Shown here one piece after another: positions 43,813 through 56,500 of a stretch of 64,000 nucleotides of DNA. The stretch is taken from the NCBI RefSeq assembly GCF_003589595.1, contig NW_020654810.1:25629618-25693617 (forward strand), in the 5' to 3' direction. Origin of the DNA: Hyposmocoma kahamanoa (taxonomy: Eukaryota; Arthropoda; Insecta; Lepidoptera; Cosmopterigidae). How positions within the stretch are numbered: the first letter of the stretch is position 1; the number at the start of each line of letters is the position of its first letter. Both the position numbers and the translations under genes were made by a program. The notes under the pieces were generated by a model. That model was not told where the DNA came from. It worked only from the letters and a program-made list of their open reading frames with translations, and did no database searches.

Positions 43813-45246
43813 CGTGCTTTGGCGTTAAATTAGGTGCTGTATTTAAGTTACACACAGCACATAATTATGTACGTATTGAGTGTAGGTTATATATTGTAAA
43901 TCCTAATAATCATTATTATAATAACATTTAAAGCGGTAGGAGTAAAGCATCGAGTGTGAGTAAAGAAACAGTAAAGTAGATAGATTTTTTATTGCCAACA
44001 ATGTAACATCACAAAAGCCGAAGAAAACACACGACAAAGTGAATCGACGAACACGAATAGAGAGATAAATATAATCAACAATGTAATGCCATCAAGTGAA
44101 ATGGAAACAAACTCAACTTGACTTGATATGTACGAGTGGGATACCGCTACTGCATGAACGTCTGTTGCCGATATACGAGTACTTACATACAACAAAAATC
44201 GCGAAATATATCATTTACATTTATTCATTGTTAATTTTATCTTACCACACAAATATCACCTTCGGCAGCAAATCGTTTCTCCTAACAGTATTTTTGCATT
44301 TATAACAGACCGTTTCTCTTTTCATCATCCCTTCTCACGTTCGGACAACGTGTTATGTTTTTACATTGAAGCGATTCCCGAACGGATTAATTGAATCCTT
44401 AAAATATGCTTAAAATGGACTTTTCACGAAACTATATTTTGAAAATACTAATGCATTAATTACAAATATCTGTATTGTGCTTGCTAACTTAATAATATGA
44501 CTAGAACAATAAAAAGAGCCTACCACCTTCATCGGCAGGTATTTTTCTGTTAGAAATGAGTCGCGTGAATTTCTGAAGCATGCTTCAAATAATGGTTAAA
44601 ATATAATATTAGGTAATGGGCGAACTTTGACAGGCAATACTAGCACTTAAAACAAATTAAACGAAGATAATCACTAGCCATTCCGATACATGTTTTGATA
44701 CAAAACAATCAAATGACGATTTCACAGAAATCAGCCCGACCAGAAACAAACACACAAACTAAATTAAGGGATCAAGCTTAGTCCGATATCATTAATGTAT
44801 ATCACATTTACAGCTAATAATTGGGACACTTAACAATTAATTGCGTTATTCGTTATGCTTAAAAAAGATTCAATCGCTTTACCTTCCTGTTCATTGTTCA
44901 GCAAACTCGTAACAATGCAAGCGCATTACGCGCAAATAAGTGCTGTCATATTGATACCGATACAAAATACAAAGGCAGTAGCAATAATTTTATAAATATC
45001 GACTGAACCCTTCGTAGGAAGACATTTGACAGTGAACAGTGCTCTTTGGTCTCTTTGTATACTTATAAAAATTTCATTTTAATCTATTCTAACAGTTACG
45101 AATAGCGGACGGAGAAAAAATGAATTTCTCTGGGGTCGGTCTGTTCGATACTGGCCGCTTCCTTAGCGTTATATTTAAGACCTTCTCAAGTTTTCAGGAC
45201 CCGTTGATTACTGGCAAATATTGATTTCCCATGTATTACTGGCAGT
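43813..45246. other. Flank downstream of the rhomboid gene, no gene seen
   Basis: This is A+T-rich DNA. The 3' UTR of the rhomboid gene must lie in its right part. A TTTATT on + (AATAAA on -) occurs near 43988, and ATTAAA on - near 45078, but neither can be preferred. Confidence 0.4.
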
Positions 45247-47019
45247 TCAAGGTGGCTGGCTGGGCTCGGCCCAGCAGGTGTAGTAGAGTGCGGCAAGGAA
45301 CGAGCTGCAGAGCAGCGCACCCCCAGAAGCCACGCGGCTAACGAGCACGTGTCGCTTCGCTGCGTTCTCACCTTCAAACACAACACGAAATCAGAATTCA
45401 GTATCTTACAATAACGCAGAATCGTGCCCATCTCAATCGTGGGTTTTAATCTTACCAGTAAAAACGAGAAACGCCAAAGGAATGCCGACGAGCGCCCCGC
45501 ACACGTGCGCGGCCCACGCAATATGGTTGTGCGATGGCGTGAGTGGCATGCCGGCCGTGTAATCCACCAGCGCCGGCGGCGGTGATCGCAGCAGCGCCCA
45601 GCAGCCTTCCGACGCCGCTAGCACTACCACGCTTAACGGACGGAACCACCACAGAGGGATGTAACCGAACCTGGCAAAGAACGAACGAGCTGTTTCAGGT
45701 TGTTGCCTACCATTTCACATGTGCTGTATACTAGTTATGCTGTAAAAATAAATGCTATTGTTATTAACTAACCCTAGAGAGATTGTTACTCGTTTTTCTC
45801 AGAGGAATATTATTTACGAAACGAGCTAACTTACGATAAAAGGAGATATTGAATTGTACCTGAGAGAGACGTTCGGTATGTGAGCGCAGAGCAGCGCGTA
45901 TACGGCGGCGGAGGCGCCGACGACGCGCACGTGCGGCTGTAGCGCGCCGGCACCCAGTGCGCCAGCCGCCACGCCGCCCGCCCACATCACCGCCACGCGC
46001 CACGAGCTCTGCTCCGTCTCCAGCCGCCAGCCCACCTGTGAAGCAACACTTCATGAACATTGGCGTTCGATGCTAGCTGTAGCGGATTGTATCAAATGGG
46101 TTAAAGGATGGATGCTAACAACCAATGAGCAAGGTCAAGCAAATGTACTTACAGATTAATAATAATTTAGTAGAAAATACGTATGTCGCTAAAGCAAAAC
46201 AGCAAACACTAGTAAAGTCAAGAAAAAGGCGCCAAAAACAAATACACTTAAATTTAGAATTTAAGAAGAAAACTAAAACTTAAAGAGACTATTATAAAAT
46301 ATATAGAAAAAGATTTGTAGCGATTCGCTACACTAGCGATAGAACATTTCAAAACACAAAAGTCCACTTACCGCTAAAGCAACAAGAGCATTAAGCGCGA
46401 GATGCGCGTTTGTCGCGTGCACCCAGCCGTAGGTAAGTAGCCGCCAGGGCTCGCGCCACCACCCGCTCGGCGACCACTCGAGGACCGCGCGAAGGTCCGC
46501 CGAACCCCATGCGTGGATGCACACCTGCCGAACAACGGCGCATACTAAATTACACGATCCTCGTTACCCCGAGCCCCGAACGCAGGTATTATTCGATTCA
46601 TAGACATTTACACCACTTACCATTATGATGATCATGCTGAGAATAAAATAGGGCGGCTTGAGGGCAGCGATAATCTTGTCTTTCCTTTTCTGCGACCTTG
46701 TCTTCGCCTTGGGATTCCCAAACCTGGCGGAGAGCGTGCACTTCGAGTGCTTCTTCGGCGAGTTGCGCACGGTGAGCGTGAGGCCGGACTGCAGCCGCGA
46801 CTTGTGTGCGCCGGGCGCGGGCAGCAGGCGGCGGCTCTCCCCGGGGCTGTTGGTCGCGCTGCCGGCGGCGCGCTCCGGGTCCTCGTGTTCGAGCCACGCG
46901 CGCGCCGGCGGCGGTCGCGGCGCGTGCACGCGGCCCGCGCCCGCGCCCGCGCCCGGCACCGGCACCGGCAGGTAGTCGGCGTGCGCGCGCGTCCGCTCGG
47001 TGCTCGCCTCCTGAGCCAT
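45247..47019 (-). CDS. Rhomboid-family intramembrane serine protease (5 exons, 355 aa)
   Basis: The exons on - are 47019-46621, 46524-46372, 46035-45860, 45670-45456 and 45371-45247 (GT-AG; phases 0, 0, 2, 1; stop TGA). An in-frame TAG at 47040-47038 favours the ATG at 47019 (MAQEASTERTRAH). Layout: a 115-residue Pro/Ala- and then Lys/Arg-rich cytosolic tail; TM1 (PPYFILSMIIIMVC); the L1 loop with WREPWRLLTYGWVHA (WR about 160); HAHLALN (about 172-178, the HxxxN motif); VVGASAAVYALLCAHI with the likely nucleophile Ser about 226; and HIAWAAHVCGALVGIPL with the catalytic His about 298. A seventh hydrophobic helix follows (VASGGALLCSSFLAALYYTC). Rhomboids of this type cleave membrane-anchored substrates such as EGF-like ligand precursors in the secretory route; the substrate here is not known. 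There is no EF-hand. Confidence 0.9.
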
Positions 47020-48045
47020 CGCGCCCTGCACGAGGCTCTACGTTCATCTCCGACCGAAACCTCTACTCCGCGACCCACCGGTGCGGCTGCAACAAGTGTA
47101 ATATCTCCGTGACAAGCTGCCTCCAATTTATATCTGACTTAAACAGGAAAATGGAGAGAATACCTAATTGAATTCTACTTAATAAATTAAAATAAAACAG
47201 TATAATTATTAGGAATTCCCTGCCGAAGCCAGAGCGGGAAGTACTAATCGGGAGTTAATTTGTTTGCGGTTTTGTACGCGCCGGCGCAAGGTGCGGTCGC
47301 CGCAGACGGCGCGGTGCGGCGCGCTAAAGCCCGTAAAAGCTCCCGCTGTCGCTTGTGACAATTCTTCGATAGTTACAACGAAGGACCTCTTTGTCATGTT
47401 TGTCCATTCGTCTGCACCGATAAACGTGAAATTTAGCGTGATATATATATAGAATATATTGTTAACTCTATAATGGACATAAATAAATTTTTGGAAAAGA
47501 TTATTTTTTTCTATCAACAAAGGGAATGCAGTACCATTGGTATTTTTATGTAGTAAATTATGATAAGACAATGTAAATATATATTGTCTAATCCTCCTGA
47601 CAGTCTAGAAATTCCCTTTAAAGGCTTTAAAAATTCGAATTATTAATTTTTCATTCCACAAAATATTTGACAATTAACGTAGCGCTTATTGCATAAAAAA
47701 TAAATTTTAAATAGTTCGACAGAATAATGCTTGATTTATTCTGCATTTACACCAGCCTTTGGGCTACGGAACCCTGTTATAAGCGTGTGCGACACCCTCT
47801 TTGCCCATTTCTATTGCATTTTAGTACTCGAATAGGATGGAATGTCCACAAATATGTCCACAAATCGCTTCCCAGGGTATCGTGACCGTAGCCTCGAATA
47901 TCCGTGTCTGAGCTATAAATACATTTGAGAATTCCAAGTTCGATACGTGCTTAATGAGCGTCCGCATGTGTTCACGGAGGATGCACTGTGCAATTTATGA
48001 TAATTCACTAGCAGATAATTAACAGGCGCGTATTATGACCGATAA
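47020..48045. other. Upstream of the rhomboid gene, 5' UTR/promoter region
   Basis: 47020-47130 is probably 5' UTR on the - strand. A G+C-rich patch at 47270-47340 could belong to the promoter. I see no further exon or repeat up to 48045. Confidence 0.4.
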
Positions 48046-48240
48046 ATAATTGCCTCTTTAGCCGAATGGTCACCATGCTGCTCTGCCAAACAGAGGTCCC
48101 AGGTACGAGTCCCGGGCCGGGGGAAGAAGAGTTTTTTCTCGGGAGTTTGAGTGTAACGTATGGTTGTCTATGTGTGTGTCTATGGTGTCCATAGTGCGGG
48201 ACTGTGAGTGTGTGCGTTAAAAAATGAATAAATGCTTGCG
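48046..48240 (+). mobile_element. tRNA-derived SINE, copy 7
   Basis: A box TTAGCCGAATGGTCACC, B box GGTACGAGTCCCGGGCCGGG, then GAGTTTGAGTGTAACGTATG, GTTGTCTATGTGTGTGTCTA and GTGCGGGACTGTGAGTGTGT. It is the most diverged copy and lacks part of the body. Confidence 0.75.
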
Positions 48241-49425
48241 GTACGGTCAGTAACAGGGGTTTCAACCTTTTTACTATGAATGTACAACGGCATTCAGTCA
48301 CAAGTCACGTTGAATTGGTACTGTAATTAATAGCTATCTTGTCAACTTCGCTTGGCGTACCAAATGTTATTTCTGTGTATACAATAAAACATTCTGTGGT
48401 CAGCTGATAAATGCTTCCTCAAATGAAAAGACAGGAAGGAATTGTCTTTGTATAAGTAAAGCTATTAATATATTGCGCGACTTATTTAAGTACTTTAAAT
48501 ACTCGTGCGCATTTGTCTTACACGATAATGGACACAAATACTGCTACAAAGATTTCTCACATAGATTAAATGCATCTCAGTCGCCAGCGCACAACGCTTC
48601 TGCACAGTTACTTCGCAGCCACGAGCGGCGATGAAGGGTCGAACACACACAACACACAACAGCGGCAAAGCCTCGGCTCTGAGCTGAAATATTCAAGCGG
48701 TGTTCTTCTAATTAATATTTTGTCATTTACTCATCAACAGTACACAGAGATGATCGGCGGTCACTAAAATTTATAATGATGTCAAAATACTGTCAAACCA
48801 TTAAAATATTATTTCTAAAAAGATTGAAATAAATCTTCGTTGACATTCAAAAATTATTTTTAAAGAAATTGAAAACTTGTTGCCAACACTTATACTTAAT
48901 ATACACGGGTAAGAACTTAAAAACACGAGATAGATTATTATATTGTTTGTGCTCACTTGAAGCATTGAAGTAATTGAACAGATCACTCGGTTACTCTCGC
49001 AAGCCGTGTCTATTTGACCAATGTATTTTTAAATAGGTAATTAACGTAAGTGATCCAATGACCTTAAATACGAATACATGATTATTGGTGATAAATGTGA
49101 GCCAATATCAATTTTCATTCAAAATCTTTGTTATTATTCTATGATGATGTATAAATTGAATGTCATCGTAGTAAACAACGTGACATTCAATGAATAAACT
49201 TTAAAATATTTTAAATTTCTCGGACAAATATCTGGATTCTACAGAGCTACTTTAACTTGCTACAATTTTATGAGATTTATACAATGTTACTTCCAAAATT
49301 GAGTACCACTATGGTCAAGTTACTATAGAAGAGGCATGACGTCCTACTCATAGTAGACAATAACTTCAATTAATTCCTCTTAAATAAATACAAAACAAAC
49401 AAATACTTTGACGAGTTGTCTGAAA
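48241..49425. other. Intergenic, no feature seen
   Basis: A+T-rich DNA without recognisable exon or repeat. Confidence 0.5.
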
Positions 49426-49476
<51 letters not shown>

Positions 49477-49486
49477 NNNNNNNNNN

Positions 49487-49537
<51 letters not shown>

Positions 49538-49560
49538 CGCGCGCGTGCGTGTGTGTGTAT
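49426..49560. repeat. (GT)n microsatellite with a 10-N gap
   Basis: GT repeats run from about 49428 to 49532 and pass into GC/GT and TA dinucleotides (GCGTGCGCGCGCGTGCG … GTATATATA). The ten Ns at 49477-49486 mark an unresolved assembly join, so the true length is not known. Confidence 0.97.
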
Positions 49561-49606
49561 ATATAGCACTTGCTTCATTTTCGACGTGAATCGAACTAGA
49601 TAGACA

Positions 49607-49668
49607 TCAACAAACTAGTGGAGTAATTTCACAAAAAATAATTGAATATCAATTCGATAAAAATGTAA
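49607..49668 (+). repeat. Dispersed A+T-rich repeat R-c, copy 2
   Basis: CAACAAACTAGTGGAGTAAT, then TTCACAAAAAATAATTGAAT and TCGATAAAAATG, match the copy at 36101-36165. Confidence 0.65.
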
Positions 49669-50505
49669 TTAGATAGACATTGTTAAAAATATAAGTATTA
49701 TATTATTTTTTGTCCTGTGCACAGTACACTTGTACTATATCCAATGTCTAGTGGCAATTGAACTTTAACTCCAATTTCATTTATTTCATTAAATAACAAT
49801 AAACGCAGACATTTTCTCTCACTATAGTTCCTCAATTAGGCGATGAAATGTTAAGACATTAGAGGCTCGTTCCGAAACAGCTTACCGCTACACAGTCGTT
49901 ACTGTCCTCCTTGGAGTATGCCACATCACAACAAGGTCACCTTTTCAAGATTGTGCGCTTTGTTCTTGGTCTCAGAATTATGTATTTCCTCATTGACGAA
50001 GTTCATTTGTATTGTACAATGTACAAATTGGAAAACTTGAATACTAATGAGTAGGAATCAACACGTACAAAGTAAGTTTACGTGCAATGGACTTCCACTG
50101 AATGATACGTGACGGCCGACCACATAATTATATAATCTCTATAGGACAAATTATTGCGAACACTGGCCAAAGAAATTGAAATATAATGGGCACAATTTCC
50201 TTTATAGACCTACAAATTAGTTGATTCTGGTGTAATAAGTGGGCTCGCGAGCTGCTGACTCAGTCTAAAATAAATAAGTACATAAGTATATGAAACATTG
50301 CGTTAGTTGTTATTTTTGTACTATCTCCCGAGGAAAATTCGCATTTACTGTGGCATTATTATTGGTAGCACATAAATTTAACAATTATTAGAAGTTCAAT
50401 GATTAATACAAAGATGAAACAATCAGAAAAAATCCTTCGGTCCTGGGCTGGGCTGGGTTCGGACCAAAAATAAACATGTTGCAAATCATAATTATAGCGC
50501 TTAGG
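49669..50505. other. Intergenic, no feature seen
   Basis: A+T-rich DNA. No exon or known repeat is recognised. Confidence 0.5.
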
Positions 50506-50512
50506 AAAATCC

Positions 50513-50600
50513 GTAAGGTGGTTTAATTGGCAGAGCGTCTAGCACGGATTGCTGGAAGGCGCCGGGTCGAATTTTTCTAAGTCTTCGATCTTTGTATTAA
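50513..50600 (+). mobile_element. Second tRNA-derived SINE type, copy 2
   Basis: GTGGTTTAATTGGCAGAGCG (A-box like), TCTAGCACGGATTGCTGGAA and GGCGCCGGGTCGAATTTTTC (B-box like) correspond to the - strand element at 35843-35945. Confidence 0.55.
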
Positions 50601-50769
50601 TAATTATAACAAACAGGTATATTAAATAAATAAACAGGTAAAACCACAAAAATTTAATATAATGGTAGTAAAAACATCGTGACATTCAGTAAACTTAAAA
50701 ATTACAATCATCAGAAGTATAAAATTAATCCATTAATTCGTTTACGCATTTATGGGACAAGCTATCTGT

Positions 50770-51482
50770 TTACCTTTAACATGAACATTTAGTCATCTCA
50801 TCTACGCTTTGATACGGAGTCAGTTAGAGTTTAACTCAGCCATATGGGCTCCGTACGAAGCGAAGTATAATCCCATGCTCGAGCGTGTCCAGAATAAATT
50901 CACCAGCCTTGTACATGAGACTATAAGGGGTATACCCTTTTTATCCCTTGATGTATCCGACCTTATTTGTATTGGGTATGGTTGGATACAACGAGTGGGA
51001 ACCACGGAGCGACTTGGCTCTCGCAAGTTACATAGTGCGAGTATTGCGAGGTGAAATTTCAAACCCGGGAGTGCTGCATTCACTGTGTCTATGCGTGCCG
51101 AACGAGTACGTGCACCGACGCCGACGACCACGGCTGCTGGCGGAGCCGCGAGACAGGACAAAGCTGTTCATCAAAGCGCCTCTTACTCGCACCATTCACA
51201 CACTAAATCGAGTAGCTGAAGAAGTAGACATTTTTACTTGTTTTGAGAGCGAGTTCATGAAGACAACACTGTTTTTGCTTTGTACACAATTAATTAAATG
51301 TCATTGTATATTATTCATTATTGTAGTTTATTATAAATTGGCTTTAATTTTCAATAATCAAATTATTATTTTTAGTTATAATGTTAGGTATGTCATGTGA
51401 TTGTGGCGTTATGGAGTACTACACTATTGTATTGGGATGGTTCTGTAAAAATAGCTGCATGAATGACATAAATAAATAAAAT
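50770..51482 (+). mobile_element. 5'-truncated LINE, C-terminal RT part
   Basis: It encodes LIRSQLEFNSAIWAPYEAKY, then NPMLERVQNKFTSLVHETIR, and in the next frame GYNEWEPRSDLALASYIVRV, LRGEISNPGVLHSLCLCVPN, RRRPRLLAEPRDRTKLFIKA and PLTRTIHTLNRVAEEVDIF. This is the C-terminal layout of insect Jockey/R1-like RT proteins. The 3' end is AATAAATAAA at about 51470-51480. A frame change near 50960 and stop codons make it inactive. Confidence 0.82.
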
Positions 51483-53436
51483 GAAACGTTTAGAGGCCTT
51501 ATGACTAATGCAACTGTAGCATCGCGAGCTGAAGGCACTTTCGTGACTTATCTAGATTCGTTCTTGGTAAATGGTTTCAGAACTCGTGTATGAGAGAGGA
51601 TCTGTATCGCAATGTAAAAGCGAGTTCAGAATCGAAGATACCTTCATCATTTGAGACATAATTATGAAAATGACTTTTTTTTTAAACTAGACTTGTTAAA
51701 GTTATCATTTGGATTTTGCTATTCGTTAGCCTGTGTGATTGTCTAGTGTACAAATTAGTGCATAAGCGTCTAAATGGAAAATATAAAAAGGCCAGTGATA
51801 CAAAATATGTACACTCTCGCAACGCCACAAAGGTGTCATAAAACCATCACAGACAAATAAATGAATTTGAATTCGAACAGTATCGAAACTTCCCGTTCAG
51901 TGGGTTTGTGGTGCGCGCACTGCAGCACTGCAGCACTGCAACACAGCAGCTGTGCACGACAAAATAACTACTATATAATTATTGTATTGCCTATTACGAA
52001 TGCCTAATACCGAAGACTATCTGCAATTTATTGAATATGTTATGGCTAAAATTAAGATTATAAGCACGTACCAATTAGAATTTAGTCGATCCGACCAATT
52101 CACTGCAATTTTTTGGAGCGTCCCGAGGGAGCGAAGACATCTGACCTTCCCCGTATTGTAAGTTCACGAGGGCTCGGACGAACGAACGGTTCTCCGAATT
52201 TACATCTAAGAAAGCCGGTTTGGGCATCGCGCATTTTATCCAACTGAATAGAAGTGCACTGACCGATAATCGCCTTAAATGGCGAACGTCTAAAATACTT
52301 CAATAACAATAAGTAATCAAACAAACAACTCATGATGAGTACTTTAGGATTTCTTATTAACTACGTTTCTAGTTTAATAATGACAAAAAATAAATTTTGA
52401 ACTACCCGTTGGCGTAGGAGGAAAACAAATAAATATTGTGAATCCCTGTGTTAACGTAATCTTCCTGGGTAAAGTGTTACATTCAAACAAATTTATTGAG
52501 AATCGCGCAAGCGTTTGGGACAGGGAAAACCGCGTATTTGTTTAATGGTTTGTAATACCGAAATATGTACCCATGACGCATTGTCGTGTCGGTATACGTC
52601 AACGCCTACTTTCAATGTAGGTATATATCTACATACCATACCAGGAATTGCCAGAGCTTATCAGACAAATTTTATTAACATGTGGTACAGTGGTGACGTG
52701 CGACGTAAGTTAATTTTACACCTGTTTCGATTTTTCCAGCGGATTCTGCAGCTCTGAGGTACAGAGCTGCAGAATCCTTATCTTTGCGACTAGTCACAAT
52801 TTGTTTTTTGTGGCCCGAACTTCGTGAATTTTATATAAGCATTTCACCACATTCTAAAGAGAGAGTGACAAAAGGTAACTTATCAAAATTAGTTGACACA
52901 CGTTTCTAGTAAGCCTTCGCGTCGTCCTACGATATATACAATATTACATACTCATACTACACTTGAACACAAATAATTAGTAAGGCAAAATAATGAACTC
53001 ATATTTCCAAAACGTACTTTACGCGCTTGACGGAGTTTACGACCACAACTGCTTCAAAGTAGAAACAAAGGACTAAACTTTAATAGCCGGAGTGGCCACG
53101 AATCAAGAAACTTCGAGAACTCATCAGCGTGTCGGTTCGGGTAACGGTGACTTATGTCCGACAAGCGGCATCATAAATATTTAAATGATTTGGGGAATAC
53201 GCCGATTCCGCTAGTTAACTGTTTACGTAATAGACTTCGAATATTTGGAAGGATTTCATTTGCGATTGTGAAGTGAACCGTATCTTTACACTTTAAGGGA
53301 ACATTGAAGGTCCGAACACACTCAGAACATTTTCGAATTTCTTTTTTGTATGATATCAAGTGACAGGACAAGAAAGTCGTGCGCCTGCAGTTAAGCGACA
53401 CGCCTCACGCCTGTCCATCAGAGGATACTGCCATCC
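51483..53436. other. Intergenic; short tandem repeat and one hairpin
   Basis: There is no gene. A short tandem of CACTGCAG units is at 51919-51940, and a perfect 16-bp hairpin is at 52741-52777 (listed separately). Confidence 0.5.
52741..52777. repeat. Perfect 16-bp hairpin
   Basis: GGATTCTGCAGCTCTG (52741-52756) and CAGAGCTGCAGAATCC (52762-52777) pair exactly around an AGGTA loop. No homologous copy is seen elsewhere in the window. Confidence 0.85.
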
Positions 53437-53578
53437 TGCGCCCGTCACCCTGACACATTAGTTGACAAGTCTCTTGTGCCTGAAATTTCACCAGCACCTA
53501 CCCTTCTAAACCGGAACGGAGTAAAGGTCACATTACTGCTTGGCGGCAGAAATAGGTAAGGTGACAGTAATACCCTTA
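53437..53578 (+). repeat. Dispersed repeat family R-b, copy 2
   Basis: It has the same blocks in the same order as 21925-22067 (CACCCTGACACATTAGTTGA, TGTGCCTGAAATTTCACCAG, AAACCGGAACGGAG, TTACTGCTTGGCGGCAGAAA). Confidence 0.7.
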
Positions 53579-56500
53579 CTTACGTTCTGTCTGCGGAGCG
53601 TGAATGAAAGAACTAATTTGAAAGCAGTAGCAAATAAAAACTGCCAACTCTTTCCATCCGTCAGAAGTTCAGTGGAAGGGCTGCCCTCTTCAATTCTCCC
53701 AGTGGAGTTCCCCCTGACTGACGACATTTTAAATTAGAGCAAGACAGCTGTAGAGAAAACATAGTTTTATGCTCTGTAGCTCTCTATACCTTACCCCCTC
53801 CCTCCTTCACTTAGGTTAAGTCGAATTTTATGTTATAGTGATAAGTCTTGTCAGATTTCAGATGCTAGATACAATGTGCAAATTTATATAAAATGTGCCA
53901 TATAAATATAGCAAGATAATTTTATTTTTTCTCTCGTTGTCCTTAATCGACATCGATTGATTAAAATTGTAATTGACAATTACTGATAACAAATGAATCA
54001 TAACGTAATATCCAGGGCCGTGCGACAGTGACTCCCGAGACGATGTACCCATGCAGTTAACGCGTTTCCAAGGCGATTATGGGTGATTAACCTCGGTGCT
54101 GAGCTTTACGAAAATCCACTACAGTGTAACAAGTGAGGGTGTGGATGTGTGGGTGTGGCGAGGTGGAAGCCGCGAGGGTTGGACCGCGCCCCTCCGCATC
54201 GCCGCGGCCGGTGTGTCGGTGTCGAGTGGCGCGACCACCCGCGATCACGGGACGTGATCAGTTGCGGTACTTCCTCAAGTGATCTCTTCCAGCTCGTCTA
54301 TTACTCTATTTAATCATTCGAAAACAGATGGGGGCTTTTTACTTATAACATAGACACAACACGTTTGTCGTACTGTTCATTGAGTCAGCCGTGACATTTG
54401 AACACATTCTTTTAAGCATATAATCAAATAAACTAATTTTAAAAAACATACCGTTCGTTTTATATAACTTTTGCTTGGACTAAATTCACTTCCTATAACT
54501 AATTTCATATGATTCTCGTTGAAATAATATTCACATTTTATTTAAAGCTGTTATTATGTATATTACAATAATTTCGTATACTTCAATTTAGACAATTTTA
54601 CGTAGTATAATATCGCTTTTTATAAGTAATCAGTTCAAATCCGACTTGCCGTGGTATTTATCTGTTTGATACTAGAGTGTAATTTTCAAGCCGAAGGTGC
54701 GGAGGGAGAGTCATTTTTCATAATCTTCATTTTGACAAAGTGATTTGGTATACACTGGGTGTCTTGGTGATTTAAAAGAAAACGTAACGTACGTAGTTTA
54801 CGTAAGTCAAATCTTGGTTGCGCATGGCGGGATTCAGTAAGTTGGCCAGTATATGAAAATTAGTACAAGCTGAGCGGCATCGGCACCGACAGCCGAGTCT
54901 CAGAAATCAATTTGTTTTTTGTGGTTTCGAACTTGTTTTCAGGTCAAATTACATTATAATTAATACAATTAATTAATTTTAGAAATATCATTTTTTTTTA
55001 TTGAAAGAATTTTTTTCAAATATAATCAACGTTTAAACCTGGCGTTAGATGAACTGAAATTTAAGATAAACTGGTGTGAACTGGGTGTTAGAGTACATGA
55101 TCGTTAACAAAAATGAAATTATAGAATGTAAGTTTATATTAAGCGTTCATTACATGAAGTGAATTGTTATATTAAATAAGTTTATATAAAAAAAAATATG
55201 CTAATTAAGCATTATGCTAATAATATTCAAATATTAAGTTGTCGTCTTTGATAACCGCATGTGATTATAGCACTCGTACTGAAGTGCGACTGATTTATTT
55301 TTCCCCGTCAATAAAGAATCACATTGGTTCCCTTGTCCTAAAACGTACCGACGGCGAAATTACAAAAATACTGCCAATTATGTAGTAAACATGAAACCAT
55401 GCTATTCACAACCAAGCTGTAAGAGCTCATAGATACGCGTATGCGTGTAATCGTGCAGCTTTCGTTAATATCGGCGGGCCGCTGATATCGCGGATGGCTT
55501 GATAATTCCACAATGTCACAGACGTACACAATATGATTATCAACTCTTCATTAATTCTGTCGATTATATCGTTCCACTATTATTCTTTGCCTAAGTTGTA
55601 TTCCTTTCTTCGGACATATCTTAGTGTATAATTTTTTGTAGAGCTAAAAATCACCCGAGCTGTACAATAGAAAACGCCACGTGGCCATGTTTTTTAAGCA
55701 ACGTAATATTGTATCATCTCATATAAACAATAATATGATAGGTAAGTGAATTACGCGTTTTTAATAGTTATTACTTTAAAACAAAGTTTACCTCGAGACG
55801 TAGATGATGCGACGAAATCACAAACAACTTTGATCACTTACAAAAACGAACTATCAAACACATTAGTTTTGTCCAAAGATCTAAATAAAGATGCCACCTC
55901 ACTTCGGTTGATGATTTAAATAATTATTCATTGCAATCTTTATATGTTTGAGCGTCTCGCCGTCGTGATAACGAACAGCTGACTGCAGCCGGCAATGGCG
56001 GCGCGCGACGTCTCGAGGCCAAGGCGGCGCGGGCGCACGCGCAGCGTACATTGCGGCTTCGGCGTTGAGTCAACGACGCTAGGCCGGACGGGGAGCAAAC
56101 TTCCGATACCACAAAAAATTAGTGACTGATTTATATTAAGCACGCACAATTAAGAGAACGCAATAAAATATCCAAGTAATTACATGGCAATTAGTTAGCT
56201 CGTTACGTTAACAGTTTAAGGTTAAATAATATACTAAGTCATTATTACTCAACGTTTCATAAAATTACTAGTTTTTCCTATATCTATTACGGTCAATTGA
56301 TATTTACAATATTTCATAGGCAATACTTGGAACTGTGATATTTTTAACGCTTTTGCTCGTTCTGAAGGCAGATTGTTATATTCTTGGAATGTAACTAAAG
56401 TACCATCTAATCAAATCAAATCAAATATTTGAAACAAAAAATACGACATTGATCGCATCCTTACAATAGACGTCATCGCGTCAGTTTATCATAGAATATT

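Noticed and set aside
46598..47171. Several long open frames on both strands over the G+C-rich start of the rhomboid gene
   Set aside because: Only one - strand frame joins the rhomboid exons by splice phase and has an upstream in-frame stop. The others are Ala/Arg/Pro-rich shadows caused by G+C content.
49366..49578. His/Thr-repeat open frame
   Set aside because: It is only the translation of the (GT)n microsatellite on the other strand and crosses the N gap.
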